A stretch of 10,682 nucleotides of DNA from Hyphomicrobium sp. Its GTDB lineage: Bacteria > Pseudomonadota > Alphaproteobacteria > Rhizobiales > Hyphomicrobiaceae. Shown here in pieces: positions 1 through 6,138 of this stretch. How positions within the stretch are numbered: position 1 is the first letter of the stretch; every line of letters starts with the position of its first letter. Where the stretch lies: assembly GCA_025927515.1 (NCBI GenBank), contig JAICLG010000092.1:1-10682 (forward strand), read 5' to 3'. The position numbers and the translations under genes are program-made. The notes below the pieces were generated by a model, which was not told where the DNA came from, made no database searches, and was given only the letters and a program-made list of their open reading frames with translations.

Positions 1-1
1 A

Positions 2-400
2 TTTGTATTCGCGTTGGACAAGAGCGCGTTTCGGCAGGACATCAATCCGTTCGCGGACCTGATGAAGGCGCGGTCGTGGTGGCTCGTGCTGATTGCGGCG
101 GGGATCGGCGCTCCGATTGCCGAAGAGTGCCTGTTCCGGGGTCTCCTCTACGGAGCACTCAGACGGACGCCGCTCGGCATCGCGGGAGCGGCAGCTGCGA
201 CCGCCGTCATGTGGGCGCTGCTGCACGCCAACTATTCGATCTATGGGCTGGCCGCGATCACGCTCATCGGCATCTATCTGGCGCTGATACGCGAGCGGAC
301 CAAGACGCTATTGACGCCCATTGTCTGCCACGGTGCTTACAACTCGTTGATCGTCCTTGTGCTGGCGTTCGCGCCCAACAGCTCGCTGGTCAGCGGGTAG
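2..400 (+). CDS. CPBP-family intramembrane metalloprotease, C-terminal part (5' end outside window)
   Basis: This is the 3' end of a gene whose reading frame is already open at the left edge. The first possible start is a TTG at 14, but CPBP proteins are normally over 200 residues, so the true start is probably upstream of the window. The visible part is about 132 residues. Counting from the TTG at 14, it carries the three CPBP (Abi/CAAX protease, Rce1-like) motifs: EExxxR as E37-E38-R42, a hydrophobic stretch ending in H71, and HxxxN as H106-N110. These residues sit in or next to membrane helices (about 22-38, 54-70, 76-92 and 107-120). Members cleave or bind substrates inside the inner membrane, but their bacterial substrates are mostly unknown and I assign none here. 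Motif 2 has W in place of the usual F (WALLH). thyA starts 36 bp downstream on the same strand, so cotranscription is possible. Confidence 0.85.
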   Translation, partial: FVFALDKSAFRQDINPFADLMKARSWWLVLIAAGIGAPIAEECLFRGLLYGALRRTPLGIAGAAAATAVMWALLHANYSIYGLAAITLIGIYLALIRERTKTLLTPIVCHGAYNSLIVLVLAFAPNSSLVSG

Positions 401-436
401 CTGAAAGCGCGCAAGAATCGCGATAGGCCTTTCTCC

Positions 437-1231
437 ATGCAGCAATACCTTGATCTATTGCGCCGTGTGCGCACCGAAGGGGTGAAGAAGACCGATCGCA
501 CCGGGACGGGCACGCTTTCGGTGTTCGGGCACCAGATGCGGTTCGACCTTTCGCAAGGGTTTCCTCTCGTCACGACGAAGAAGCTGCACGTGAAGTCGAT
601 CATTGTCGAGCTGTTGTGGTTTCTCTCCGGCGCGACGAACATCGCGTATTTGAAGGCACATAACGTCTCGATCTGGGATGAGTGGGCCGATCCTGAGGGC
701 GAACTCGGTCCCGTCTACGGCAAGCAATGGCGCTCATGGAGCGCTTCCAACGGACAGGCGATCGATCAGATCAGCGAAGCCGTCGCAACGCTGAAGACAA
801 ATCCCGATAGCCGCCGCATCATCGTTTCGGCGTGGAATCCGGCGGATATTCCGCAAATGGCGCTGGCGCCGTGCCACTGCCTTTTTCAATTCTACGTCGC
901 GGATGGGAAGCTCTCGTGCCAGCTCTATCAGCGCTCGGCGGATATCTTTCTCGGCGTGCCGTTCAATATTGCGAGCTACGCGCTTCTGACGATGATGATG
1001 GCGCAAGTGACGGGGCTGAAGCCGGGAGACTTCGTGCACACATTCGGCGATGCGCACCTTTATCTCAATCATATCGAGCAGGCGGATCTGCAGTTGACGC
1101 GAGAGCCGAGGGCATTGCCGCGCATGCAGATCAATCCGGCCGTGACGTCGATCTTCGACTTCAAATACGAGGACTTCGAGCTCGAGGGCTATGATCCGTG
1201 GCCGCACATCAAAGCGCCGATTGCGGTGTGA
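437..1231 (+). CDS. thyA: Thymidylate synthase (ThyA type)
   Basis: This enzyme converts dUMP to dTMP using 5,10-methylenetetrahydrofolate as both carbon donor and reductant, and it releases dihydrofolate. The protein is 264 residues, the same length as E. coli ThyA, and aligns with it essentially without gaps. The catalytic cysteine is C146 in the APCHC motif. Other conserved positions also line up: R21 near the start (DRTGTGT), the R126-R127 pair, R166 and D169 in the QRSAD segment, N177 in PFNIASY, and H207/Y209 in the HLYLNH motif. The C-terminus ends in PIAV, as the folate-closing tail should. The ATG at 437 is the natural family start, although the ribosome-binding site before it is weak. 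The product dihydrofolate is the substrate of the DHFR encoded just downstream. The presence of ThyA suggests that the host does not depend on the flavin-dependent ThyX. Confidence 0.98.
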   Translation: MQQYLDLLRRVRTEGVKKTDRTGTGTLSVFGHQMRFDLSQGFPLVTTKKLHVKSIIVELLWFLSGATNIAYLKAHNVSIWDEWADPEGELGPVYGKQWRSWSASNGQAIDQISEAVATLKTNPDSRRIIVSAWNPADIPQMALAPCHCLFQFYVADGKLSCQLYQRSADIFLGVPFNIASYALLTMMMAQVTGLKPGDFVHTFGDAHLYLNHIEQADLQLTREPRALPRMQINPAVTSIFDFKYEDFELEGYDPWPHIKAPIAV

Positions 1232-1244
1232 GACGTCCCATAGC

Positions 1245-1335
1245 CGTCATCCCCGCGCAGGCGGGAATCCATCCAAGTATCGAGTGATTGCCTGATGGCT
1301 GGCCTGGGCAGATCCCGGCCTTCGCCGGGATGACG
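1245..1335. repeat. Intergenic inverted repeat (dispersed-repeat / MITE-like palindrome)
   Basis: Two arms, 1245-1270 and 1311-1335, are inverted copies of each other (21 of 25 positions agree) around a 40-nt spacer. Each arm also folds on its own. The left arm makes a 5-bp GC stem with loop GCAG (1252-1265). The right arm makes a 6-bp stem with loop CTTC (1314-1329). The core pattern, CGTCATCCC followed by a GC palindrome and GGGATC, resembles short dispersed palindromes common between genes in proteobacterial genomes; that link is from general knowledge and not from a search. The repeat fills almost half of the thyA-folA gap. No T-run follows it, so it is not an obvious intrinsic terminator, but the RNA hairpins could protect the thyA 3' end. 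The rest of the gap (1336-1434) shows nothing I can name. Confidence 0.8.
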
Positions 1336-1434
1336 TGTGAGGTGGCGCATGTGGCCATGACGTGAAGGGTTTATTCAGGCGAGCGCGTCAGACGCAGTTT
1401 GCTTATCCAACGTAGCGTTGCTATCGATCGCGCC

Positions 1435-1971
1435 ATGAACAATTTGCCCATTTCCCTTATCGTTGCTGTTTCTGAAAATGGCGTCATCGGCCGCCATGGC
1501 TCCTTGCCCTGGCGGCTCTCGTCCGATCTCAAGACGTTCCGCGGACTGACGATGGACAAGCCGATCATCATGGGACGGCGGACGTTCCAATCGATCGGCA
1601 AGGCGCTCGACGGGCGGGATAACATCGTCGTCACGCGCGATCCGGAATTCATCGCCGAGGGCGTTTCGACGTGCGAAACGGTGACTGATGCGCTCACCCT
1701 GGCGCGGGTTCTCGCGACGACACGCGGCGCCGATGAAATCATGGTTATTGGCGGCGTCGGCGTGTTCGATGCGGCGCTTCCCGTTGCCGATCGCATCTAT
1801 CTGACCCGCGTTCATGCCAACGTCGAGGGCGACCGGCATTTCGCCGACCTCGATCCTGGGACGTGGGGGGAAGTGACCCGGAAGGCATTGCCTCAGGGTC
1901 CCCGCGATGAATTTGCCTCGACACTGATTATCTACGAGCGTCGCCCAGAGAGTGCCGGAGAGTCTGCTTGA
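1435..1971 (+). CDS. folA: Dihydrofolate reductase
   Basis: This enzyme reduces dihydrofolate to tetrahydrofolate with NADPH and recycles the product of ThyA. I chose the ATG at 1435 (178 residues) because the following sequence aligns with the N-terminus of classical DHFRs. An in-frame TTG at 1399 would add 12 residues that the family lacks. No clear Shine-Dalgarno sequence precedes 1435. Visible motifs are GVIG at 16-19, LPW at 24-26, the catalytic acid D31 (E. coli D27), the NADPH-binding segment IIMGRRT at 44-50, VIGG at 104-107, LTRV at 123-126 and EGD at 131-133. F111 takes the place of E. coli Y100; some natural DHFRs also carry Phe there. The C-terminus runs about 10 residues past the final strand. 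The thyA stop lies 203 bp upstream with a repeat between, so shared transcription is uncertain. Confidence 0.96.
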   Translation: MNNLPISLIVAVSENGVIGRHGSLPWRLSSDLKTFRGLTMDKPIIMGRRTFQSIGKALDGRDNIVVTRDPEFIAEGVSTCETVTDALTLARVLATTRGADEIMVIGGVGVFDAALPVADRIYLTRVHANVEGDRHFADLDPGTWGEVTRKALPQGPRDEFASTLIIYERRPESAGESA

Positions 1972-1975
1972 GGCC

Positions 1976-2003
1976 CTTGAAGCGCAGCAGCGGCGCCCCA
2001 AAT
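1976..2003 (+). promoter_or_regulatory. Sigma-32 (RpoH)-like heat-shock promoter for hflK
   Basis: A -35 element CTTGAAG (1976-1982) is followed after 13 bp by CCCCAAAT (1996-2003). The E. coli sigma-32 consensus is CTTGAAA, 13-15 bp, CCCCATnT. The first element agrees in 6 of 7 positions, and the second differs only at one of its defined positions. It starts five bases after the folA stop codon and points to hflK, about 205 bp downstream. E. coli hflKC genes are also served by heat-shock promoters, which supports the reading. It is a sequence match only. Confidence 0.5.
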
Positions 2004-2028
2004 TGCGATTAGCCAATTCAAGGGGAAT

Positions 2029-2057
2029 TTGCGATCGGGGGACCCCTGCCTTATAAG
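2029..2057 (+). promoter_or_regulatory. Sigma-70-like promoter for hflK
   Basis: The -35 hexamer TTGCGA (2029-2034; 4 of 6 consensus positions) and the -10 hexamer TATAAG (2052-2057; 5 of 6) are separated by 17 bp, the optimal spacing. The A/T-rich -10 stands out in a GC-rich region. Transcription would begin near 2064-2066 and leave a leader of about 140 nt before the hflK ATG. It lies just downstream of the sigma-32-like site, so the two would make stacked housekeeping and heat-shock promoters. Confidence 0.5.
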
Positions 2058-2119
2058 CAGCGCCGGATCATTGTTTTCTCTCAAGTAATCGAGGCCTTTG
2101 TCGTGCACGTCTTACTTTT

Positions 2120-2144
2120 TGCGGCGAGTTGTTGCCGCAGCAAC
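2120..2144 (+). other. Overlapping alternative hairpins in the hflK leader
   Basis: Two stems share the bases 2134-2139. Stem A pairs TGCGGC (2120-2125) with GCCGCA (2134-2139), a perfect 6 bp with an 8-nt loop. Stem B folds 2128-2144 into 7 bp (one G-U) with a 3-nt loop. They cannot form together. The site lies about 60 nt upstream of the hflK ribosome-binding site. No known riboswitch or RNA thermometer is recognised, and chance is a real alternative in GC-rich DNA. The rest of the leader (2145-2195) shows nothing further. Confidence 0.25.
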
Positions 2145-2207
2145 AGTCCGGCAGACGCCACACCCGTCATCTTGCTTTCAGCTCACAACACGAACGAGGC
2201 CTGATTT

Positions 2208-3380
2208 ATGCCCTGGAGTAGTCAAGGCGGCGGCGACGGTGGCAATGGCGGCCGTAAAGGCGGCGGACCGTGGGGACAGGGTCCCTGGGGCTCAGGCGGT
2301 GGCGGCAAGGAGCCGCCCGATCTCGATGAAATTCTGCGGCGCGGGCAAGACCGCGTGCGCAAGGTGATGCGCGGCGGTGGCGGCGGCAACGGCGGGGGCG
2401 GTGATGCTTTCGGCGGCGGTGTTCCCAAGGCGTTTCTGTTCCTGGTCGGCCTTCTGCTGATAGCGGGCGTGGCGTTCTACGGCTTCTTCTATCGCGTCAA
2501 CCCGGATGAGCAGGGCATCGTTCTCCGCTTCGGCAAGTATGAGCGCTGGGAAGGACCGGGGCTGCACTTCCGTTGGCCTTATCCGATCGAGGAGGTGCGC
2601 CTTCCGAAAGTTACGCAGCAGCGCACCATCGAGGTCGGCAGCGCCCGTAGCACCATCGGCGCTCGCGACAGTGGCCTCATGCTGACCGGCGACGGCAGCG
2701 TGGTCGATGTGCGTTTCGTCGTGTTCTGGCGGATCAGCCCGAACAAGGATCCGGGCAATGGTCAAACGGGCGTCGAGCAGTTCCTGTTCAATATCGCGCA
2801 GCCTGAGATGACGGTGCGCGAAGTTGCCGAAAGCGCGATGCGCGAGGTGGTCGGTCAATCGAACCTGCAGCCGCTCCTGACCGCGGGGCGCCAGCAGACA
2901 CAGGAAGACGTCCAAAAGTTGATGCAGAAAACGCTCGATTATTATGGGGCGGGCATCAAAATCGATCAGGTGCAGCTCAAGGAAGTCGATCCTCCCGAAG
3001 AGGTCATCAGTGCGTTCCGTGAAGTGGCGGCAGCGTCCCAGGAAAAAGAGACGCTGATCAAGCAGGCGCAGACTTATGCGGATCAGGTGACGCCGCGAGC
3101 GCACGGCGATGCAGACCGTATCGTCGCTGCGGCCGAAGGCTACCGCGATCAGACCGTCGCGGAAGCGACCGGACAGGCAGCCCGCTTCCTGAAAGTCTAC
3201 GACGAATACAAGAAGGCTCCGGACGTGACGCGCGAACGCTTGTATCTCGAAATGCAGGAGCATGTGCTGTCGGGCGCCGACAAGATCATCATCGATCAGA
3301 AAGCCGGCGGCTCGGGAATCGTGCCCTACCTTCCGCTAGACAAGCTTCAGAAGAGCGAATCTGCCGAGGGGTCGAAATAA
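2208..3380 (+). CDS. hflK: FtsH protease modulator subunit HflK (SPFH/prohibitin family)
   Basis: HflK and HflC form a large inner-membrane SPFH complex with a periplasmic bulk that surrounds and modulates the ATP-dependent protease FtsH. The protein has 390 residues. The N-terminus is a cytoplasmic Gly-rich segment (about 7-34 and 56-71, with a GPWG repeat). One membrane helix follows at about 74-95. The SPFH domain then begins with the signature NPDEQGIVLRFGKY (98-111) and runs to about 275. A charged, Ala/Gln/Glu-rich helical region follows (about 275-335), and the end has a conserved-looking LPLDKL segment. The ATG at 2208 has GAGG at 2196-2199, eight bases upstream, and the Gly-rich start is typical of alphaproteobacterial HflK. 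hflC begins one base after the stop, so the two are cotranscribed and made in matched amounts. Putative sigma-32-like and sigma-70-like promoters lie in the gap before it. Confidence 0.97.
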   Translation: MPWSSQGGGDGGNGGRKGGGPWGQGPWGSGGGGKEPPDLDEILRRGQDRVRKVMRGGGGGNGGGGDAFGGGVPKAFLFLVGLLLIAGVAFYGFFYRVNPDEQGIVLRFGKYERWEGPGLHFRWPYPIEEVRLPKVTQQRTIEVGSARSTIGARDSGLMLTGDGSVVDVRFVVFWRISPNKDPGNGQTGVEQFLFNIAQPEMTVREVAESAMREVVGQSNLQPLLTAGRQQTQEDVQKLMQKTLDYYGAGIKIDQVQLKEVDPPEEVISAFREVAAASQEKETLIKQAQTYADQVTPRAHGDADRIVAAAEGYRDQTVAEATGQAARFLKVYDEYKKAPDVTRERLYLEMQEHVLSGADKIIIDQKAGGSGIVPYLPLDKLQKSESAEGSK

Positions 3381-3381
3381 T

Positions 3382-4329
3382 ATGCGCGCATTTTTTGCAT
3401 TCATCGCCGCCGTTGTGATCCTCGGCCTGGCCGGTCTTTATGCATCGGCATTCATCGTCCACCAGAACGAGCAGGCGATGGTGCTGCGCTTCGGCAAGAC
3501 GCAGCAGGTCATCGAGACGCCAGGTCTCAAGTGGAAGGTGCCGTTCATCGATACGGTCGAGAAATTCGACAAGCGTATTCTCGATCTCGATACGACGGAG
3601 CAGGAAGTTACCGCGTCCGATCAGCAGCGGCTCATCGTCGATGCCTATGCCCGGTATCGGATCACCGATCCTCTGAAGTTTTATCAGAACGTTCGCGACG
3701 AACAGCGCGTGCGCGAAGTGCTCGGCCCGTTGATCGAATCTGAGATTCGCCGCGTGCTCGGTTCGGCGACGCTGCTTGAGATCGTCAAGGACAAGCGCGA
3801 GCCGCTGATGAAGCAGATTGCGGTGCAAGTGAACAAGGAAGGCCGTGATTACGGGCTCGAAGTCGTGGACGTGCGCATCAAGCGCGCCGATCTGCCGAAG
3901 GTCAATCTCGTCAAGGTCTATGACCGGATGCGCGCCGATCGCGTCCGGGAGGCGACCGAATTGCGCGCGCAGGGCGAAGCCGAGGGCAACCGCATCCGCG
4001 CCAATGCCGACAAGGCCGTGACGATCATCAAGGCGGAAGCGACGAAGAAGTCGGACGAAATCCGCGGCGACGGCGAAGCCAAGCGCAGCCGTATCTTTGC
4101 AGAAGCGTTTGGGCGCGATCCCGATTTCTTCCGCTTCTACCGGTCGATGCAGGCCTACAAGGCGGCGATCAAGCCCTCGGATACGCGCATGCTGCTGTCT
4201 CCCGACAGCGACTTCTTCCGGTATTTCGAGGATCCTAACGGACGGCAAACATCGAAGGCGGCGGGGCCGGCTCCCTCTGCCTCCGCAGGCGCCACCACGG
4301 GATCCGCTTCTCCTGCTCCACAGCAATGA
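3382..4329 (+). CDS. hflC: FtsH protease modulator subunit HflC (SPFH/prohibitin family)
   Basis: This is the partner of HflK in the membrane complex that controls FtsH access to membrane substrates. It was named a protease early on, but the SPFH fold is a scaffold and no protease motif is visible. The protein has 315 residues: an N-terminal membrane anchor at about 4-24, then the SPFH domain starting at VHQNEQAMVLRFGK (26-39). A long charged helix covers about 180-245 and is rich in Arg, Glu and Ala, as expected for the coiled-coil rim of the cage. After FFRFYRSMQAYK (249-260) comes the conserved hydrophobic end FFRYF (278-282), and then an Ala/Pro/Ser-rich tail (about 293-315) with no predicted structure. 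GAGGGG at 3366-3371, inside the end of hflK, serves as ribosome-binding site. The stop overlaps the start of the next gene by four bases. Confidence 0.97.
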   Translation: MRAFFAFIAAVVILGLAGLYASAFIVHQNEQAMVLRFGKTQQVIETPGLKWKVPFIDTVEKFDKRILDLDTTEQEVTASDQQRLIVDAYARYRITDPLKFYQNVRDEQRVREVLGPLIESEIRRVLGSATLLEIVKDKREPLMKQIAVQVNKEGRDYGLEVVDVRIKRADLPKVNLVKVYDRMRADRVREATELRAQGEAEGNRIRANADKAVTIIKAEATKKSDEIRGDGEAKRSRIFAEAFGRDPDFFRFYRSMQAYKAAIKPSDTRMLLSPDSDFFRYFEDPNGRQTSKAAGPAPSASAGATTGSASPAPQQ

Positions 4330-4511
4330 ACGATCTGCTCGCCGGGTTGGGAATCGCTCTCGTGCTCGAGGGGCTGTTCTGGGCTCTTGCCCCGGACGCC
4401 GCCCGGCGTGTGGTGACCGACATTGCCAACCGGAGCAACGGTCCCATCCAGACCTTTGCCTTGGCCGCTGTGGCGGCCGGGGTTTTTTTCGTCTGGCTCG
4501 CCCGAGGATAA
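4326..4511 (+). CDS. DUF2065 (YjeT-like) small inner-membrane protein
   Basis: This 61-residue protein has two predicted membrane helices, about 5-22 and 41-58, joined by a short charged loop (PDAARRVVTDIANRS). Length, topology and place after hflC match the DUF2065 family, including E. coli YjeT, which also follows hflC. The start ATG overlaps the hflC stop in the ATGA arrangement, so its translation is probably coupled to HflC. No biochemical role is established that I know of. The fixed position suggests a part in HflKC/FtsH function, but that is inference. No catalytic or metal-binding residues are visible. A 121-bp gap follows before the protease gene; it contains no convincing terminator. 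Confidence 0.88.
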   Translation: MNDLLAGLGIALVLEGLFWALAPDAARRVVTDIANRSNGPIQTFALAAVAAGVFFVWLARG

Positions 4512-4632
4512 CCCCTGCCGACTTGTCCCCGGGCGGCGGCAATATGCTAGCATCGCCATCCTGAGGCTTTGATCTTGCGCCAATTCACCCTGGGGCTGGC
4601 GGCCTGATGTGGTTTGGACCCGGAGTTCTGCA

Positions 4633-6096
4633 ATGACCCGAACGGTTTCTGCGTTTTTGTATCGGCTATGCCTCGGCGCGGTTATGGCAATCGCGATGGT
4701 GCCGATGCCGGCGCAGGCGTTCCAGAACGGCCCGGCATCCGTCGCGCCGCTCGCCAAAAAGCTGATCGATGCCGTCGTCAATATCGCGACGTCGCAGACG
4801 GTAAAGGGTCCGTCCGGCGTGCCGCTGCCGAAGGTGCCGAAGGGCGCGCCGTTCGAAGATTTCTTCGACGACTTTTTCAATAAGCGCGGCGGCGTTCCGC
4901 ATGAGGATCGCAGAATTTCGTCGCTGGGCTCGGGTTTCGTGATCGACGGCAAGCAAGGGCTGATCGTCACCAACAACCATGTCATCGAAGGCGCCGAAGA
5001 GATCGAAGTCAATTTTCACGATGGTACGAAGCTGAAGGTCGACAAGATCATCGGCCGCGATACGAAAGCCGACCTCGCACTGCTCAAGGTCACGCCGAAG
5101 AAGCCGCTCGCCGATGTGAAGTTCGGGTCGTCGGACAAGATCGAAGTCGGCGACTGGGTGATGGCGATCGGTAATCCGTTCGGGCTGGGCGGCTCGGTTT
5201 CGATGGGAATCATTTCCGCGAAGAGTCGCGACATCAACTCGGGGCCCTATGACGACTACCTGCAGACGGACGCTGCGATCAACAAGGGCAACTCGGGCGG
5301 GCCGCTGTTCAACATGGATGGCGAGGTGATCGGCGTGAATACGGCCATCATATCGCCGACGGGCGGCTCGATCGGCATCGGCTTCGCCGTCCCGTCAGAC
5401 ACGGTCGCGAACGTCATCGACCAATTGGAGAAATACGGCGAAGTGCGGCGCGGCTGGCTCGGCGTCAAGATCCAGTCGGTGACAGATGACATCGCCGAGA
5501 CGCTCGGCCTGAACGAGAGCCGCGGTGCGTTGATCGCCGCTGTGACGCCCGACGGCCCGGCTTCCAAAGCCGGACTGGAGCCCGGCGACGTGATCCTCAA
5601 GTTCGACGACAAGGACGTGACGACGATGCGTGGCTTGCCGCGGCTCGTGGCGCAGGCGCCGATCGGAAAAGGCGTCGACGTCGAGCTTTTGCGCAACGGG
5701 CACCAAAAGACGGTCCAGGTAACCGTCGGGCGCCTCGAAGCAACGGATAATGACGATAACGATCTGAAGGATTCAGGCGAGCAGGATTTGCCCCCCGGGG
5801 CGGCGATCATGGGTCTCAAGCTTTCGGCTTTGACCGGCGCGCTCCGACAGAAGTATGGACTCGACAGCAAGATCAAAGGCGTGGTGGTCGAGGCGGTCGA
5901 TCCGCAAAGTCCGGCGTCGAAAAAGGGCATCAAACCGGGAGACGTCATCGTCGAAGCGGCCCAAACGGCGGTGTCGGACCCGGACGACGTCGCGGCCAGC
6001 GTTGCTAAAGTGAGAAAGTCGGGGCGGAAGGCCGTGCTGCTTCGCGTCGAGGACGGCAAGGGCGATCTTCGATTCGTCGCCGTACCGATTTCATAA
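4633..6096 (+). CDS. degP: Do-family periplasmic serine endoprotease (DegP/DegQ/MucD type)
   Basis: This is a trypsin-like protease/chaperone that removes or holds misfolded envelope proteins. I place the start at the ATG at 4633 (487 residues) because GGAG at 4622-4625 sits seven bases upstream and a clean signal peptide follows (hydrophobic about 9-24, likely cleavage after AQA at 27-29). An in-frame GTG at 4609 would add eight residues. The protease domain covers about 36-265 with the triad H116 (TNNHVI), D147 (ADLALL) and S221 (GNSGGP). PDZ1 is about 275-366, with the carboxylate-binding GWLGV loop at 274-278. A short acidic linker (372-385) leads to PDZ2 (about 393-482). Two PDZ domains are the DegP/DegQ layout, and the sequence alone does not separate DegP from DegQ or MucD. 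The position after hflKC and DUF2065 ties it to envelope quality control; transcription may read through from hflK. Confidence 0.95.
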   Translation: MTRTVSAFLYRLCLGAVMAIAMVPMPAQAFQNGPASVAPLAKKLIDAVVNIATSQTVKGPSGVPLPKVPKGAPFEDFFDDFFNKRGGVPHEDRRISSLGSGFVIDGKQGLIVTNNHVIEGAEEIEVNFHDGTKLKVDKIIGRDTKADLALLKVTPKKPLADVKFGSSDKIEVGDWVMAIGNPFGLGGSVSMGIISAKSRDINSGPYDDYLQTDAAINKGNSGGPLFNMDGEVIGVNTAIISPTGGSIGIGFAVPSDTVANVIDQLEKYGEVRRGWLGVKIQSVTDDIAETLGLNESRGALIAAVTPDGPASKAGLEPGDVILKFDDKDVTTMRGLPRLVAQAPIGKGVDVELLRNGHQKTVQVTVGRLEATDNDDNDLKDSGEQDLPPGAAIMGLKLSALTGALRQKYGLDSKIKGVVVEAVDPQSPASKKGIKPGDVIVEAAQTAVSDPDDVAASVAKVRKSGRKAVLLRVEDGKGDLRFVAVPIS

Positions 6097-6138
6097 TTCG
6101 TGCGCTTCGTTCATCGAAACGCATGACAGGAGGGATAT

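Noticed and set aside
2098..2367. Possible small protein starting at TTG 2098 in the hflK leader
   Set aside because: It overlaps the hflK N-terminus in another frame, its start is TTG with poorly spaced GAGG (three bases), and the translation is low-complexity.
2208..2420. Gly-rich repeats at the start of hflK as a tandem repeat or assembly artefact
   Set aside because: A Gly-rich, GPWG-containing cytoplasmic N-terminus is usual for alphaproteobacterial HflK, and the frame stays intact.
2292..3263. 323-codon open frame on the minus strand across hflK
   Set aside because: Shadow of hflK; no family motif and an unlikely composition.
3289..4542. 417-codon open frame on the minus strand across hflC
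   Set aside because: It is opposite hflC, DUF2065 and the end of hflK, which have clear homology. Long antisense frames are expected in GC-rich coding DNA, and the translation shows no recognisable domain.
4522..4548. CTTG ... TATGCT as a separate promoter for degP
   Set aside because: The spacing between TTGTCC and TATGCT is only 14 bp for sigma-70, and the second element lacks the C-run of a heat-shock promoter.
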